A DNA stretch of 11,066 bases from JBQTIM01 sp052388135 (GTDB lineage: Bacteria; Elusimicrobiota; Elusimicrobia; FEN-1173), in NCBI GenBank assembly GCA_052388135.1, contig JBQTIM010000053.1, forward strand, positions 1-11,066. Direction: 5' to 3'. The notes under the pieces are model-generated. The model was not told the origin of the DNA, made no database searches, and saw only the letters and a program-made list of their open reading frames with translations. This document shows, piece by piece, positions 1-6,819 of this stretch. Numbering within the stretch: position 1 is the first letter of the stretch; each line of letters begins with the position of its first letter. The position numbers were made by a program, and so were the translations under genes.

Positions 1-792
1 CCGCGCGAACTGTTGCGCCAGGAAATCCATGGTGTCGCCCAGATACGCCATGAAGCGCCGGGCCAGCGGGTTGCCCAGGACGTAGCGCGACACGGCCGGA
101 TGCTCGCCGGTGAGGGCGTGCAGGCGCGGCACGTAATTCGGGTTCGGCAGGAAGCGGGCGTCCCACACCATGTCCGCGTCCAAAGGCAGGCCGTGCTTGT
201 AGCCGAACGAGGTGACCATCACCGCCATGCCGCGCGGATGCCGCAGGCCGAGTGTCCGGGCCACCATCTCCTTCATTTCCGTCGGCGTGAGCCGGGAGGT
301 GTCGAGGATCTTGTCCGCCAGCGCTTTGATCTCCTTCAAGCGGCGGCGTTCCTTGCGGATGCCGCTGGGCACCGAGCCGCTCAAGGGATGCCGGCGGCGC
401 GTTTCCGAGAACCGGCGGATGAGGGTGTCGTTGCCGCAATCCAAAAAAAGGATCCGGGGCCGGACGCCGTGGCGGCGCAGGCGCTGGATGGACTCCGTGA
501 AGTTGACCGTGCCCGTGCGGACGTCCACGCCCACCGCCACGCGGGAAAGGCGCTGGCCCATGTGCCGGTAATAACCCATGAGCGCGGACAAGAGCTCCAA
601 AGGAAAGTTGTCCACGCAAAAATACCCCAGATCCTCCAGGGCGCGCAGGGCCATGGATTTGCCGGCGCCGGACAGGCCGGTCACCACGACGCATTCCAGG
701 AGCGGCGCGCGGCGGGCGGGCCGGCGCGGGATCGGGCGGCGAGCCGCCGCGCGGGCGGCTTTTCGGCTTTTGGGTGCAAGGGCGTTCGTCAT
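1..792 (-). CDS. rapZ: RapZ RNase adapter / P-loop nucleotide-binding protein (3' end beyond window)
   Basis: The minus strand is open from an ATG at 790-792 to the window edge, giving 264 residues without a stop. Seen: Walker A GLSGAGKS at residues 39-46, then ALRALEDLGYFCVDNFP, the DCGNDTLIRRFSETRRRHPL block (118-137), and SFGYKHGLPLDADMVWDARFLPNPNYVP (195-222), all typical of the RapZ (YvcJ/YhbJ) family. In E. coli RapZ binds the sRNAs GlmZ/GlmY and guides RNase E, controlling glucosamine-6-phosphate synthase; many other bacteria have this ATP/GTP-binding protein without those sRNAs. About 30-40 C-terminal residues are missing, including the GCTGG-type motif. Odd: roughly 30 Arg/Ala-rich residues precede the usual family start, and no clear Shine-Dalgarno site precedes the ATG, so the true start may be a GTG near residues 36-37. 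It lies 111 nt after hprK, the usual PTS-linked setting. Confidence 0.93.
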   Translation of the reverse strand, partial: MTNALAPKSRKAARAAARRPIPRRPARRAPLLECVVVTGLSGAGKSMALRALEDLGYFCVDNFPLELLSALMGYYRHMGQRLSRVAVGVDVRTGTVNFTESIQRLRRHGVRPRILFLDCGNDTLIRRFSETRRRHPLSGSVPSGIRKERRRLKEIKALADKILDTSRLTPTEMKEMVARTLGLRHPRGMAVMVTSFGYKHGLPLDADMVWDARFLPNPNYVPRLHALTGEHPAVSRYVLGNPLARRFMAYLGDTMDFLAQQFAR

Positions 793-903
793 AAAAGCAG
801 GGATATCTTATCAAAAAGGCGGGGCGGAAAAGACGGCGGGGCGGCGGCGAAAACGGGAGGGCGGAAGCCGGCCGGCTCTAAAATCTCCGCGCTCCGCGGG
901 CGC

Positions 904-1887
904 TCAAGCGCGCGCGGAATGGCCGGACATGCGGTGGATGAGCCTCTCGTTGAGCTCGCGGGCCGAGTGGATGCCCTGCTGGCGCAGGCGCTGGTTCAAC
1001 GCGGCCACCTCGATCAAGGCGGCGATGTTGCGGCCCGGATGGACGGGGATGCGGATCTCGGGGATGGGCACGCCCAGGAGCGCGGTGGTCTTCTCCTCCA
1101 GGCCCAGGCGGTCGTATTCCTTTTTTTCGTCCCACATTTCCAAATAGACCACCAGCTCCACCAGGGAGCGGTTGAGCACGGCGCCCACGCCGAAAATTTT
1201 CCAAACGTCGATGATGCCCAGGCCGCGCACCTCGATGTGGTGCTGCACCAGGGAGTTGCCCGAGCCCACCAGGATGCCGCCGGGCTTGTGGCGCACCTCC
1301 ACGCGGTCGTCGGCCACCAGCATGTGTCCCCGCTTCAAAATTTCCAGCGCGCATTCCGACTTGCCGATGCCGGAGTCGCCCAAAATGAGCACGCCCATGC
1401 CGTAGACGTTCACCAGCACGCCATGGATGGAGGCCCGGGGCGCCAGGCGCTCCTCCAAGTAAGCCGTCATCTCGCCGATGAGGCGGGCGGTCTCCCAGTG
1501 CGATTGAAAAAGGGGCACCTTGTAGGCCTCGCACTGCTCCTGCATTTCGGGAACAGGCTCGCGGCCGTGGGTGAGGATCAGGCAAGGGAGCTCCGGGACG
1601 GACAGGATGCGGTCGAAGATCTCCATGCGCTGGGCGCTGGACAACGTGGCCAGGAAGGCCGACTCGCCCATGCCGAACACCTGGATGCGCTCGCCGCGGT
1701 AATATTCGAAGAATCCGGCCAGGGTGAGGCCCGGGCGGTTGATGTCGGCCACGCCCACCGACCGTGAGAGGCCGGGCTGTCCGGCGAGGAGCGTGAGGCG
1801 AAGGTGGGTGGCCTGCTCCTTCCAAAGCTCTTCGACGAGGAGCGGCGGAGCGGAGGCGGGCGCCTCCCGGGAAGGATCAGTACTCAT
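904..1887 (-). CDS. hprK: HPr kinase/phosphorylase
   Basis: This 327-residue protein is a bifunctional HPr(Ser) kinase/phosphorylase, which phosphorylates HPr on a regulatory serine with ATP or PPi and reverses the reaction. Seen: an N-terminal HprK domain (about 15-145), then the catalytic domain with His155, Walker A GDSGIGKS (170-177), the Asp pair ADD (193-194), the signature EVRGLGIIDV (219-228) and PVHPGRN (281-287, Arg286). Length and motif order match the family, and all catalytic residues I can check are present, so it should be active. The ATG at 1885-1887 has GAGGA just upstream, inside the last codons of ptsN, and the reading frames overlap by 11 nt, so the two are co-translated. 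No HPr or EI gene is in the window; they may lie past rapZ. In diderms this enzyme usually tunes PTS phosphorylation state rather than classical CcpA catabolite repression. Confidence 0.96.
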   Translation of the reverse strand: MSTDPSREAPASAPPLLVEELWKEQATHLRLTLLAGQPGLSRSVGVADINRPGLTLAGFFEYYRGERIQVFGMGESAFLATLSSAQRMEIFDRILSVPELPCLILTHGREPVPEMQEQCEAYKVPLFQSHWETARLIGEMTAYLEERLAPRASIHGVLVNVYGMGVLILGDSGIGKSECALEILKRGHMLVADDRVEVRHKPGGILVGSGNSLVQHHIEVRGLGIIDVWKIFGVGAVLNRSLVELVVYLEMWDEKKEYDRLGLEEKTTALLGVPIPEIRIPVHPGRNIAALIEVAALNQRLRQQGIHSARELNERLIHRMSGHSARA

Positions 1888-2335
1888 CTTCCTCGCGGAT
1901 GATCTTGAGGACCTCCTCCACGGAGCGGGCGTCGCGGAGGGCCTGGCGGAAGAATTTGTCCTTGAGGAGCCGGGAGATTTTCGCCAGGGCCTTGAGATGG
2001 TTGCCGGCGGCGTCGGGAGGAGCGATGAGCAGGAAAACGATGTAGACCGATTCTCCGTCGAGCGCGTCGAAATCCACGCCCCGCTTGGAGATGCCCAGGG
2101 CCGCCACCTGCTCCTTCACGGCCTCGGTCTTGCCGTGGGGGATGGCGATGCCCTGGCCGATGCCCGTGGAGCCCAGGGATTCGCGCTCCATGAGGATGTC
2201 CACCACTTTGTCCGGCTCCGAGAGGCGGTTGCCGGCCGCGATGAGGCGGCTCAACTCCGAGAGCGCCTCCTTCTTGCCTTGGGCCTTGAGGTCGAGCGTG
2301 ACGGATTCGGGTTGAAGGAGGTCTATGAGGCGCAT
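1877..2335 (-). CDS. ptsN: PTS EIIA (nitrogen/fructose type) regulatory protein
   Basis: This 152-residue single-domain EIIA belongs to the PTS_EIIA_2 (mannitol/fructose/Ntr) family. The phospho-accepting histidine is His67 in GQGIAIPHGKTEAV, preceded by the typical RESLGSTGIG; FLLIAPPDAAGNHLKALAKISRLL (about 96-119) is also characteristic. No EIIB or EIIC domain is attached and no sugar permease is nearby. Together with its place between hpf and hprK, this favours a regulatory EIIA-Ntr role: it would receive phosphate from HPr or NPr and control other proteins by binding according to phosphorylation state. It starts 4 nt after the hpf stop codon with no convincing Shine-Dalgarno sequence, which suggests translational coupling to hpf. 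The symbol rests on family plus context; a sugar-specific EIIA cannot be fully excluded. Confidence 0.92.
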   Translation of the reverse strand: MRLIDLLQPESVTLDLKAQGKKEALSELSRLIAAGNRLSEPDKVVDILMERESLGSTGIGQGIAIPHGKTEAVKEQVAALGISKRGVDFDALDGESVYIVFLLIAPPDAAGNHLKALAKISRLLKDKFFRQALRDARSVEEVLKIIREEDEY

Positions 2336-2339
2336 GGAG

Positions 2340-2885
2340 TCAGACGTTCAGCTCGAGCAGGCCGTAGGTCTTGTCCCTCCGTCGGTAGAGGACGTTCACC
2401 AGGTCCTCGCTGGAAAACACGTAAAAAGGATGTCGCAAGCGGCGTATTTCGTCCACGGCTTCCTCCAGGGTCATGCTGCGCGGCGCCATGCGCCTCACGC
2501 GGGTCACGGGCAGCTCCTCGGCCCGCTCGTCGCCGTCGGCGGAAGCGAAGGGGGGCAGGGAAGCGTCCTCGGGCGGAACTTCGGCGCCGCGGCGGCGGCC
2601 GCGCACCCGGCGGTCCTTGATGCGCGCCATGTGCTTGTGCAGCTTTTCAATCACCAGGTCCACGGCGGCGTAAAGGTCGGCCGATTCTCCCTTGGCGCGG
2701 AAATCGTGATGGCCGTTGGCGTGCACCACGACCTCGGCGATGTGGCGGTGCTTCTCCACAGCCAAGATCACCTGGGCGCGCAAGACCGCGGGGAAATGCC
2801 GCTCCACGCGGTCCAGCTTTTTTTGCACGTATTCGGCCAGGGCGGACGTAAGGTTGATGTGGCGGGCCGTGATGTGGACTTGCAT
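2340..2885 (-). CDS. hpf: Long-form ribosome hibernation promoting factor
   Basis: This 181-residue protein has the two-domain layout of long HPF. The N-terminal RaiA/S30AE domain (about 1-98; begins MQVHITARHINLT) binds the decoding region of the 30S subunit. A charged linker (about 99-124) follows, then the C-terminal dimerisation domain (about 130-181; TLEEAVDEIRRLRHPFYVF and NVLYRRRDKTYGLLEL), which in this family mediates 100S ribosome dimers in stationary phase. An in-frame ATG at 2924 would add 13 residues, but I chose the ATG at 2883-2885. It aligns with the family start and has AGAGGG about 5 nt upstream, whereas the upstream ATG falls inside the spacer of the predicted promoter, before the transcription start. 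It is first gene of the hpf-ptsN-hprK-rapZ cluster. Confidence 0.95.
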   Translation of the reverse strand: MQVHITARHINLTSALAEYVQKKLDRVERHFPAVLRAQVILAVEKHRHIAEVVVHANGHHDFRAKGESADLYAAVDLVIEKLHKHMARIKDRRVRGRRRGAEVPPEDASLPPFASADGDERAEELPVTRVRRMAPRSMTLEEAVDEIRRLRHPFYVFSSEDLVNVLYRRRDKTYGLLELNV

Positions 2886-2914
2886 AGTTTCCCTCTGGAA
2901 TATTCCCGAACTTG

Positions 2915-2943
2915 ACTCTATCAAATCGATTTTGGAGTGTCAA
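2915..2943 (-). promoter_or_regulatory. Sigma-70-type promoter of the hpf-ptsN-hprK cluster
   Basis: Read on the minus strand, a perfect -35 box TTGACA (2938-2943) is followed by a 17-nt spacer and TAGAGT (2915-2920), four of six matches to TATAAT. Transcription should begin near 2908, leaving a leader of about 23 nt with the AGAGGG ribosome binding site before the hpf ATG at 2885. I see no -24/-12 (sigma-54) motif here. The promoter makes hpf independent of the upstream arginine/NDH-2 operon. Confidence 0.75.
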
Positions 2944-2977
2944 TTTTTCGGCGTTTTTCGTCGGCGGCGCGGGCCAG

Positions 2978-3002
2978 CCCCGGTCCTCGCGCCCAACCGG
3001 GG
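2978..3002 (-). terminator. GC hairpin after the NDH-2 gene, weak terminator candidate
   Basis: A 7-bp inverted repeat (CCCCGGT at 2978-2984, ACCGGGG at 2996-3002; 11-nt loop) begins 8 nt past the NDH-2 stop codon and lies before the hpf promoter. No U-tract follows directly on the minus strand, so it may only be an mRNA 3' end stabiliser or a chance GC stem. Confidence 0.25.
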
Positions 3003-3010
3003 AATCCGGG

Positions 3011-4303
3011 CTAGGGGAAGAGAGTCCGCCCCTTGCTTTGGTCGGACGGCGGCGCGTCGTCGCCGTAATACGTGATGAGGCGGGCGCTGGGCTGGAACCC
3101 GAGATACGACCAGGCCCATTGCAGGAGCACGAACAGACGGTTCCGGAAACCGATGAGGAAGACGATGTGCACCAGCAGCCACGCGAGCCAGGCCGGCCGG
3201 CCCGAGAAGCGCCAGCCGCGGATGTCGGCCACGGCGGCGCCGGGTCCGATGGCGGCGAGGCCGCCCTTGTCGCGATAGCTGAACGGGGACCGGGCCCGGC
3301 CCCGCAGGTCTCCCAGGATCATGGCGGCGGCGTGCCGTCCCATTTGGATGGCGGCGGGCGCCACGCCCGGCACGTCGCGGCCGTCCGATTTCACCCGCGC
3401 CAGGTCGCCGGCCACGAAAATCTCGCGGCGGCCCGGCAGGGACAGGTCCGGCTCCACCTCCACGCGGCCGTAGCGGTCCAGCGGCGCGCCCAACGTCGTC
3501 CCCAGCCTTGAAGCCGCGACGCCCGCGGCCCAAAAAACATTTTCCGACTCCACGCGCTCTTCCCCCACCCGCAGGGCGCCTTTCTCCAAGACCTTGAGCA
3601 GGGCGCCCGTGCGCACGTCCACGCCGAGGCGGGCCAATTGCCGGGCGGCGCTGGCGGACAGGGCCTCGGGGTAGAGCGGCAGGACGCGGGGCGCTCCCTC
3701 CAAAAGGAGGATGCGGGCGCTGTCGGCGGTGATGTTGCGGAACTCGGGCGGCAGGAGGCGCTTGGCCATGTAGGCCATGGCGCCGGCCAGCTCCACGCCG
3801 GTGGGGCCCGCGCCGACGATGACGAAGGTGAGGAGGGCGCTCCGCCGCGCCGGATCGGGCTCGCGCTCCGCTTTTTCGAAGGCGGCCAGGAACCGGCCCC
3901 GAATCTCGATGGCGTCCTCCAACGTTTTGAGGCCCGGCGCCAGGGCGGCCCACTCGGGATGGCCCGGATAGGAGTGCGTGGCTCCGGTGGCGACGATGAG
4001 ATAATCGTAAGCCAGCTCGCCGTCGCGCAGACGCACGCGGCGGGCGTCGGGCTCCACGGCGTCCGCCTGGGCCAAAAGCACGCTGGCGTTGCCGCAGTGG
4101 CGGAGGACGTGCCGCAGGGGCTGGGCGATGTCGCCCGGCGAGATGGCCGCCGTCGCCACTTGATAAAGCAAAGGTTGGAAAAGATGGTGGTTGCGGCGGT
4201 CCACCAGCGTGACGCGGACGGGCGCTCCGCACAGCGCCTTGGCGGCGTAGAGGCCGCCGAAGCCGCCCCCCAGGATGACGACGCGGGGCCCCTCGCCCGT
4301 CAA
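3011..4303 (-). CDS. ndh: Type II NADH:quinone oxidoreductase (NDH-2)
   Basis: This 430-residue flavoprotein transfers electrons from NADH through FAD to quinone at the inner face of the cytoplasmic membrane, without pumping protons. Seen: FAD-binding GGGFGG (12-17), ATGATHSYPG (105-114), the second Rossmann motif GAGPTGVELAG (164-174) for NADH, FVAGD (296-300) binding FAD, and AIQMGRHAA (318-326), the quinone-site segment. The C-terminal hydrophobic stretch at about 371-402 fits the membrane-anchoring region. Its TTG start (4301-4303) overlaps the stop of the preceding hydrolase gene as TTGA, with AGGAAAGG about 9 nt upstream; no ATG lies before the FAD motif, so TTG is the best choice. As last gene of the arginine operon it could reoxidise NADH from AstD. 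Related ferredoxin or sulfide:quinone reductases are less likely on motif grounds. Confidence 0.9.
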   Translation of the reverse strand: MTGEGPRVVILGGGFGGLYAAKALCGAPVRVTLVDRRNHHLFQPLLYQVATAAISPGDIAQPLRHVLRHCGNASVLLAQADAVEPDARRVRLRDGELAYDYLIVATGATHSYPGHPEWAALAPGLKTLEDAIEIRGRFLAAFEKAEREPDPARRSALLTFVIVGAGPTGVELAGAMAYMAKRLLPPEFRNITADSARILLLEGAPRVLPLYPEALSASAARQLARLGVDVRTGALLKVLEKGALRVGEERVESENVFWAAGVAASRLGTTLGAPLDRYGRVEVEPDLSLPGRREIFVAGDLARVKSDGRDVPGVAPAAIQMGRHAAAMILGDLRGRARSPFSYRDKGGLAAIGPGAAVADIRGWRFSGRPAWLAWLLVHIVFLIGFRNRLFVLLQWAWSYLGFQPSARLITYYGDDAPPSDQSKGRTLFP

Positions 4304-5307
4304 CGCCCGTCGCCTTTCCTATATAGGCGCTCCTCCCGGAACGCCTGCGCGGCGGCGGAAACGGTCTCATCGGCGGGCCACAGACCCAAATCCCCCACCA
4401 TGCACTTCACGGAGCCGCCGCCTTTGCTCATGAACTCCGACACGTCCGCCGTCTCCACGCGGACGCCGCGTTCCCGCACGGCGTCTTTCAAAGCGGGCGT
4501 CGCCGTCGCCGGCATCACCAGCACCGGCTCGGGACCGTCCACCTGGAAGGAATTGGCGGAAAATCGCTCGCCGTCTTCCTCGGAAAGCTCCATAAGGTTG
4601 CCGCCGAAAGTCTCTTTGAGCCTCGCCCGGGACGAGGAAGACAAAGCGGGCGGGTAGGCCATGAGGAACTCCCGGCCGCGGCCGAAGGAGCACAGGCACG
4701 TGTCCCCGTGATAATGGGTTTCCCGCACGAGGGCCAGGGGCAGGACGGGCTTGCCGCCCGCCAGGGGCCGGAGGGCCTCGACGGCGCCCGGATCGCTGCG
4801 GAAACCGTAGACCCGCCGGTAAGGCGGCCATCCCAGGCGGGGAACGAAGCGCTGGCGCTCCAAGGGCCCCGAGGTGAAAAGGAAGCTCGAGCCCGCCTCG
4901 AAAAAATCCGCCTCGCCTTCGAAACGCAGCGGGAACGGCTCCACGCCGAAGCCCAGCCCGCGCAGGAATTCGCCGTAAACCTCCCCTTCCCGGGCGCGGC
5001 TGGGGATGGGCAGGGAGATATGGAATTTTTTTCGGGAGGCGGGCGCGGCATCGCGGGCGCCGGCCAGAAATCCGGCGTTGGCCGGGAACACCATGCCGGG
5101 AGACTCCGGCCTCGCCGGCAAAACGAAAACGCGGACGCCCAAATCCGTCAGCAGGTCGGCCAGCCGCCGCCACTGCTCCGCCGCGCGAACCCGATCCACG
5201 GATTTTCGAAAACCCCAGGACGTGCGGGTGTGCGGGTTGGCCCCGCCCCGGATGCGGAAATGGGCGGGGTGGCCCATGAGGATGGCGGGATAAGTTTTAA
5301 TGTCCAT
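4300..5307 (-). CDS. Guanidine-modifying (ADI/DDAH-like) hydrolase, AstB-replacement candidate
   Basis: This 335-residue protein belongs to the amidinotransferase / arginine deiminase / dimethylargininase superfamily. Seen: a substrate-pocket-like start with FRIRGGANPHTR (17-28), SPGMVFPANAGFL (69-81), acidic EGEADFF (130-136), a His-containing YHGDTCLC (199-206, His200), and the nucleophile region SKGGGSVKCMVGDLG (294-308, Cys302). The Cys, His and Glu/Asp positions expected for hydrolysis of a guanidine carbon are all present. It is shorter than canonical AstB (about 440 residues) and lacks a clear AstB signature, so it is not a plain AstB orthologue. It lies 24 nt after astD and overlaps the NDH-2 gene by 4 nt. 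Since AstB is from the same superfamily, this enzyme may convert succinylarginine to succinylornithine, or succinylcitrulline if it acts only once; plain arginine or a methylarginine are alternatives. The ATG at 5305-5307 has no good ribosome binding site. Confidence 0.85.
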   Translation of the reverse strand: MDIKTYPAILMGHPAHFRIRGGANPHTRTSWGFRKSVDRVRAAEQWRRLADLLTDLGVRVFVLPARPESPGMVFPANAGFLAGARDAAPASRKKFHISLPIPSRAREGEVYGEFLRGLGFGVEPFPLRFEGEADFFEAGSSFLFTSGPLERQRFVPRLGWPPYRRVYGFRSDPGAVEALRPLAGGKPVLPLALVRETHYHGDTCLCSFGRGREFLMAYPPALSSSSRARLKETFGGNLMELSEEDGERFSANSFQVDGPEPVLVMPATATPALKDAVRERGVRVETADVSEFMSKGGGSVKCMVGDLGLWPADETVSAAAQAFREERLYRKGDGR

Positions 5308-5331
5308 GGAAAGGCGAACGGCGGGACGGTC

Positions 5332-6819
5332 TCATTTCGCGGCGCGCACTTCGACCGAGGCCACCGGGTCCGTGCAGGCGTAGGGAACGAAGAGGCCGGC
5401 GGGCCGGGCGTTGCCGCTCCGCTTGAGCCCGCCGAAAGGCAGGCGGCCGGGGGTCATGGCCGTGGTGCGGTTCCAATGGACCACGCCGTTCTCCAGCCGG
5501 GGCGCCAAGCGGCGGAAAGCCTTCTCCGAGCGGGTGAATATCGAGGCCGCCAGGCCGTAGCGGGAATCGTTGTTGGCGCGGACCATGTCGTCCTCCGACG
5601 ACATCACGTAGACGGCCGCGTCGGGCGCGAAAAGCTCTTCGTCCCAGTAGGCGCGGGAAGCGGGCAGGCGGCGCCAATCTTTTTCCCACACATTCACCGC
5701 GGGGCCGACGTAGTGGCCGCGCCGGGACGCCGCGAGGGCCCGCCCTTCCAGAAGCGGCCGGAACCCCATGCGGCTCGCGGCGCGCTGGGCGGCCAGAAAG
5801 CGGTCCTTGGCCGCGGCGGAAACCAGCGGCCCCATGAAGACGTCCTCGGTGAAATAGCCCGCGCGGAGGGCGGCGGCGGCGGAAACGAATTTTTTCAAGA
5901 AACGCGCCGCGACCGCCCGGTGAAGGAAAACGCGGCTGGTGGAGGAGCATCGCTGGCCCGTGGTGGAAAAAGCTCCGTGCAGGATTTCCCGCAAGGCGGA
6001 ATCCAGCGGTGCGTCGGCCAAAACCAGGGCGGCGTTTTTTCCCCCCATCTCCAGGGCCACGAGCTTCTCCGGCGCGCCGGCCGCGGCGGCCTTCAGCCTC
6101 TCGCCCGTTCCAAAGGAGCCTGTGAACAAGACGGTCTTCACCCGCGGATCTTCCGCCAGCCGCGCGCCGGCCGCGCCGTCGCCCTGAACCAGGTTGAACG
6201 CGCCCGGAGGCAGGCCCGCGGCGTTGAAGCATTCCGCCAGCAGCTGGCCTGTGAAGGGCGTCAGTTCTGACGGTTTAAAAACAACCGTGTTCCCGGTGAG
6301 AAGAGCGGGGACGATCTGGCCGTTGGGCAGGTGGCCGGGCACGTTGAAGGGCCCGATGACCGCCGCGGGGCCCCGGGGCCGGTAGCGCACGGCCCCGCGC
6401 GCGCCGCCGCCCAGAGGGAAAACGCGGTCGGCCACGAGGGGCAGGGCTTCGCGGATGGTCACGTCCACTTTCTCCACCATGGTCCGCGCCTCGGCCGCGG
6501 ATTCCGACAGGGGCTTTCCGGTTTCCCGGGAAATGGTCCAGGCCAGCTCGACGCGGCGGCGCGACAAGGCCGCCTGACAGCGCCGCAAAAATTTTATCCT
6601 TCGGGCCGAAGGAAGCGCGCGCCAGGCGGGCAAAGCCCGGGCGGCGGCCGCCGCGGCGGCGCCGGCGGCGGCGGGGTCCAGCCGGACGCGGCCCACGGGA
6701 TTGTCCAAATCGCCGGGATCTTCGCTCGTCAACCAGCGCCCCCGCGCGGGCCGAAGGAAGCGTCCGGCGATGAAATTCCCGCGGAACGTCGCGGCCTTCA
6801 TCGGAGCGGCGCCGTCCAT
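5332..6819 (-). CDS. astD: N-succinylglutamate 5-semialdehyde dehydrogenase
   Basis: This 495-residue NAD(P)-dependent aldehyde dehydrogenase matches AstD, which oxidises succinylglutamate semialdehyde to succinylglutamate in arginine catabolism. Seen: GPFNVPGHLPNGQIVPALLTGNTVVFKPSELTP (156-188), close to the AstD hallmark, with Asn159 and Lys182; EMGGKN with general base Glu257; STTGQRCSSTSR with nucleophile Cys291; and a C-terminal PFGGLKRSGNARP segment typical of AstD. Residues about 49-64 are Ala-rich. Start: the ATG at 6817-6819 has GGGAG 7 nt upstream and overlaps astA by 22 nt. An ATG at 6801 would give a classic ATGA overlap but lacks a ribosome binding site, so the longer form is preferred. 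Confidence in family is high; substrate is supported by the adjacent astA. Confidence 0.93.
   Translation of the reverse strand: MDGAAPMKAATFRGNFIAGRFLRPARGRWLTSEDPGDLDNPVGRVRLDPAAAGAAAAAAARALPAWRALPSARRIKFLRRCQAALSRRRVELAWTISRETGKPLSESAAEARTMVEKVDVTIREALPLVADRVFPLGGGARGAVRYRPRGPAAVIGPFNVPGHLPNGQIVPALLTGNTVVFKPSELTPFTGQLLAECFNAAGLPPGAFNLVQGDGAAGARLAEDPRVKTVLFTGSFGTGERLKAAAAGAPEKLVALEMGGKNAALVLADAPLDSALREILHGAFSTTGQRCSSTSRVFLHRAVAARFLKKFVSAAAALRAGYFTEDVFMGPLVSAAAKDRFLAAQRAASRMGFRPLLEGRALAASRRGHYVGPAVNVWEKDWRRLPASRAYWDEELFAPDAAVYVMSSEDDMVRANNDSRYGLAASIFTRSEKAFRRLAPRLENGVVHWNRTTAMTPGRLPFGGLKRSGNARPAGLFVPYACTDPVASVEVRAAK

Noticed and set aside
793..903. Possible promoter for rapZ in the hprK-rapZ gap (TAAGAT-like box near 815)
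   Set aside because: Only four of six -10 matches and no credible -35 box at proper spacing.
13..1767. Very long plus-strand reading frame (584 codons) opposite rapZ and hprK
   Set aside because: It is antisense to two well-recognised conserved proteins, is rich in His/Gln/Arg/Ala as expected of a GC-rich shadow frame, and matches no family.
2886..2924. Upstream ATG start for hpf
   Set aside because: It lies in the spacer of the predicted promoter, upstream of the transcription start, and the later ATG at 2885 has a ribosome binding site and the family-typical start.
2940..4370. 476-codon minus-strand frame overlapping the NDH-2 gene in another frame
   Set aside because: Arg/Pro/Gly-rich composition and no motifs, whereas the other frame shows both Rossmann motifs of NDH-2.
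4708..6270. 520-codon plus-strand reading frame opposite the GME hydrolase and astD
   Set aside because: Shadow frame of high-GC coding DNA; the minus strand encodes clear catalytic motifs.
6640..6672. GCG/GCC repeat tract
   Set aside because: It encodes an Ala-rich segment in astD and is explained by codon bias rather than being a separate repeat element.
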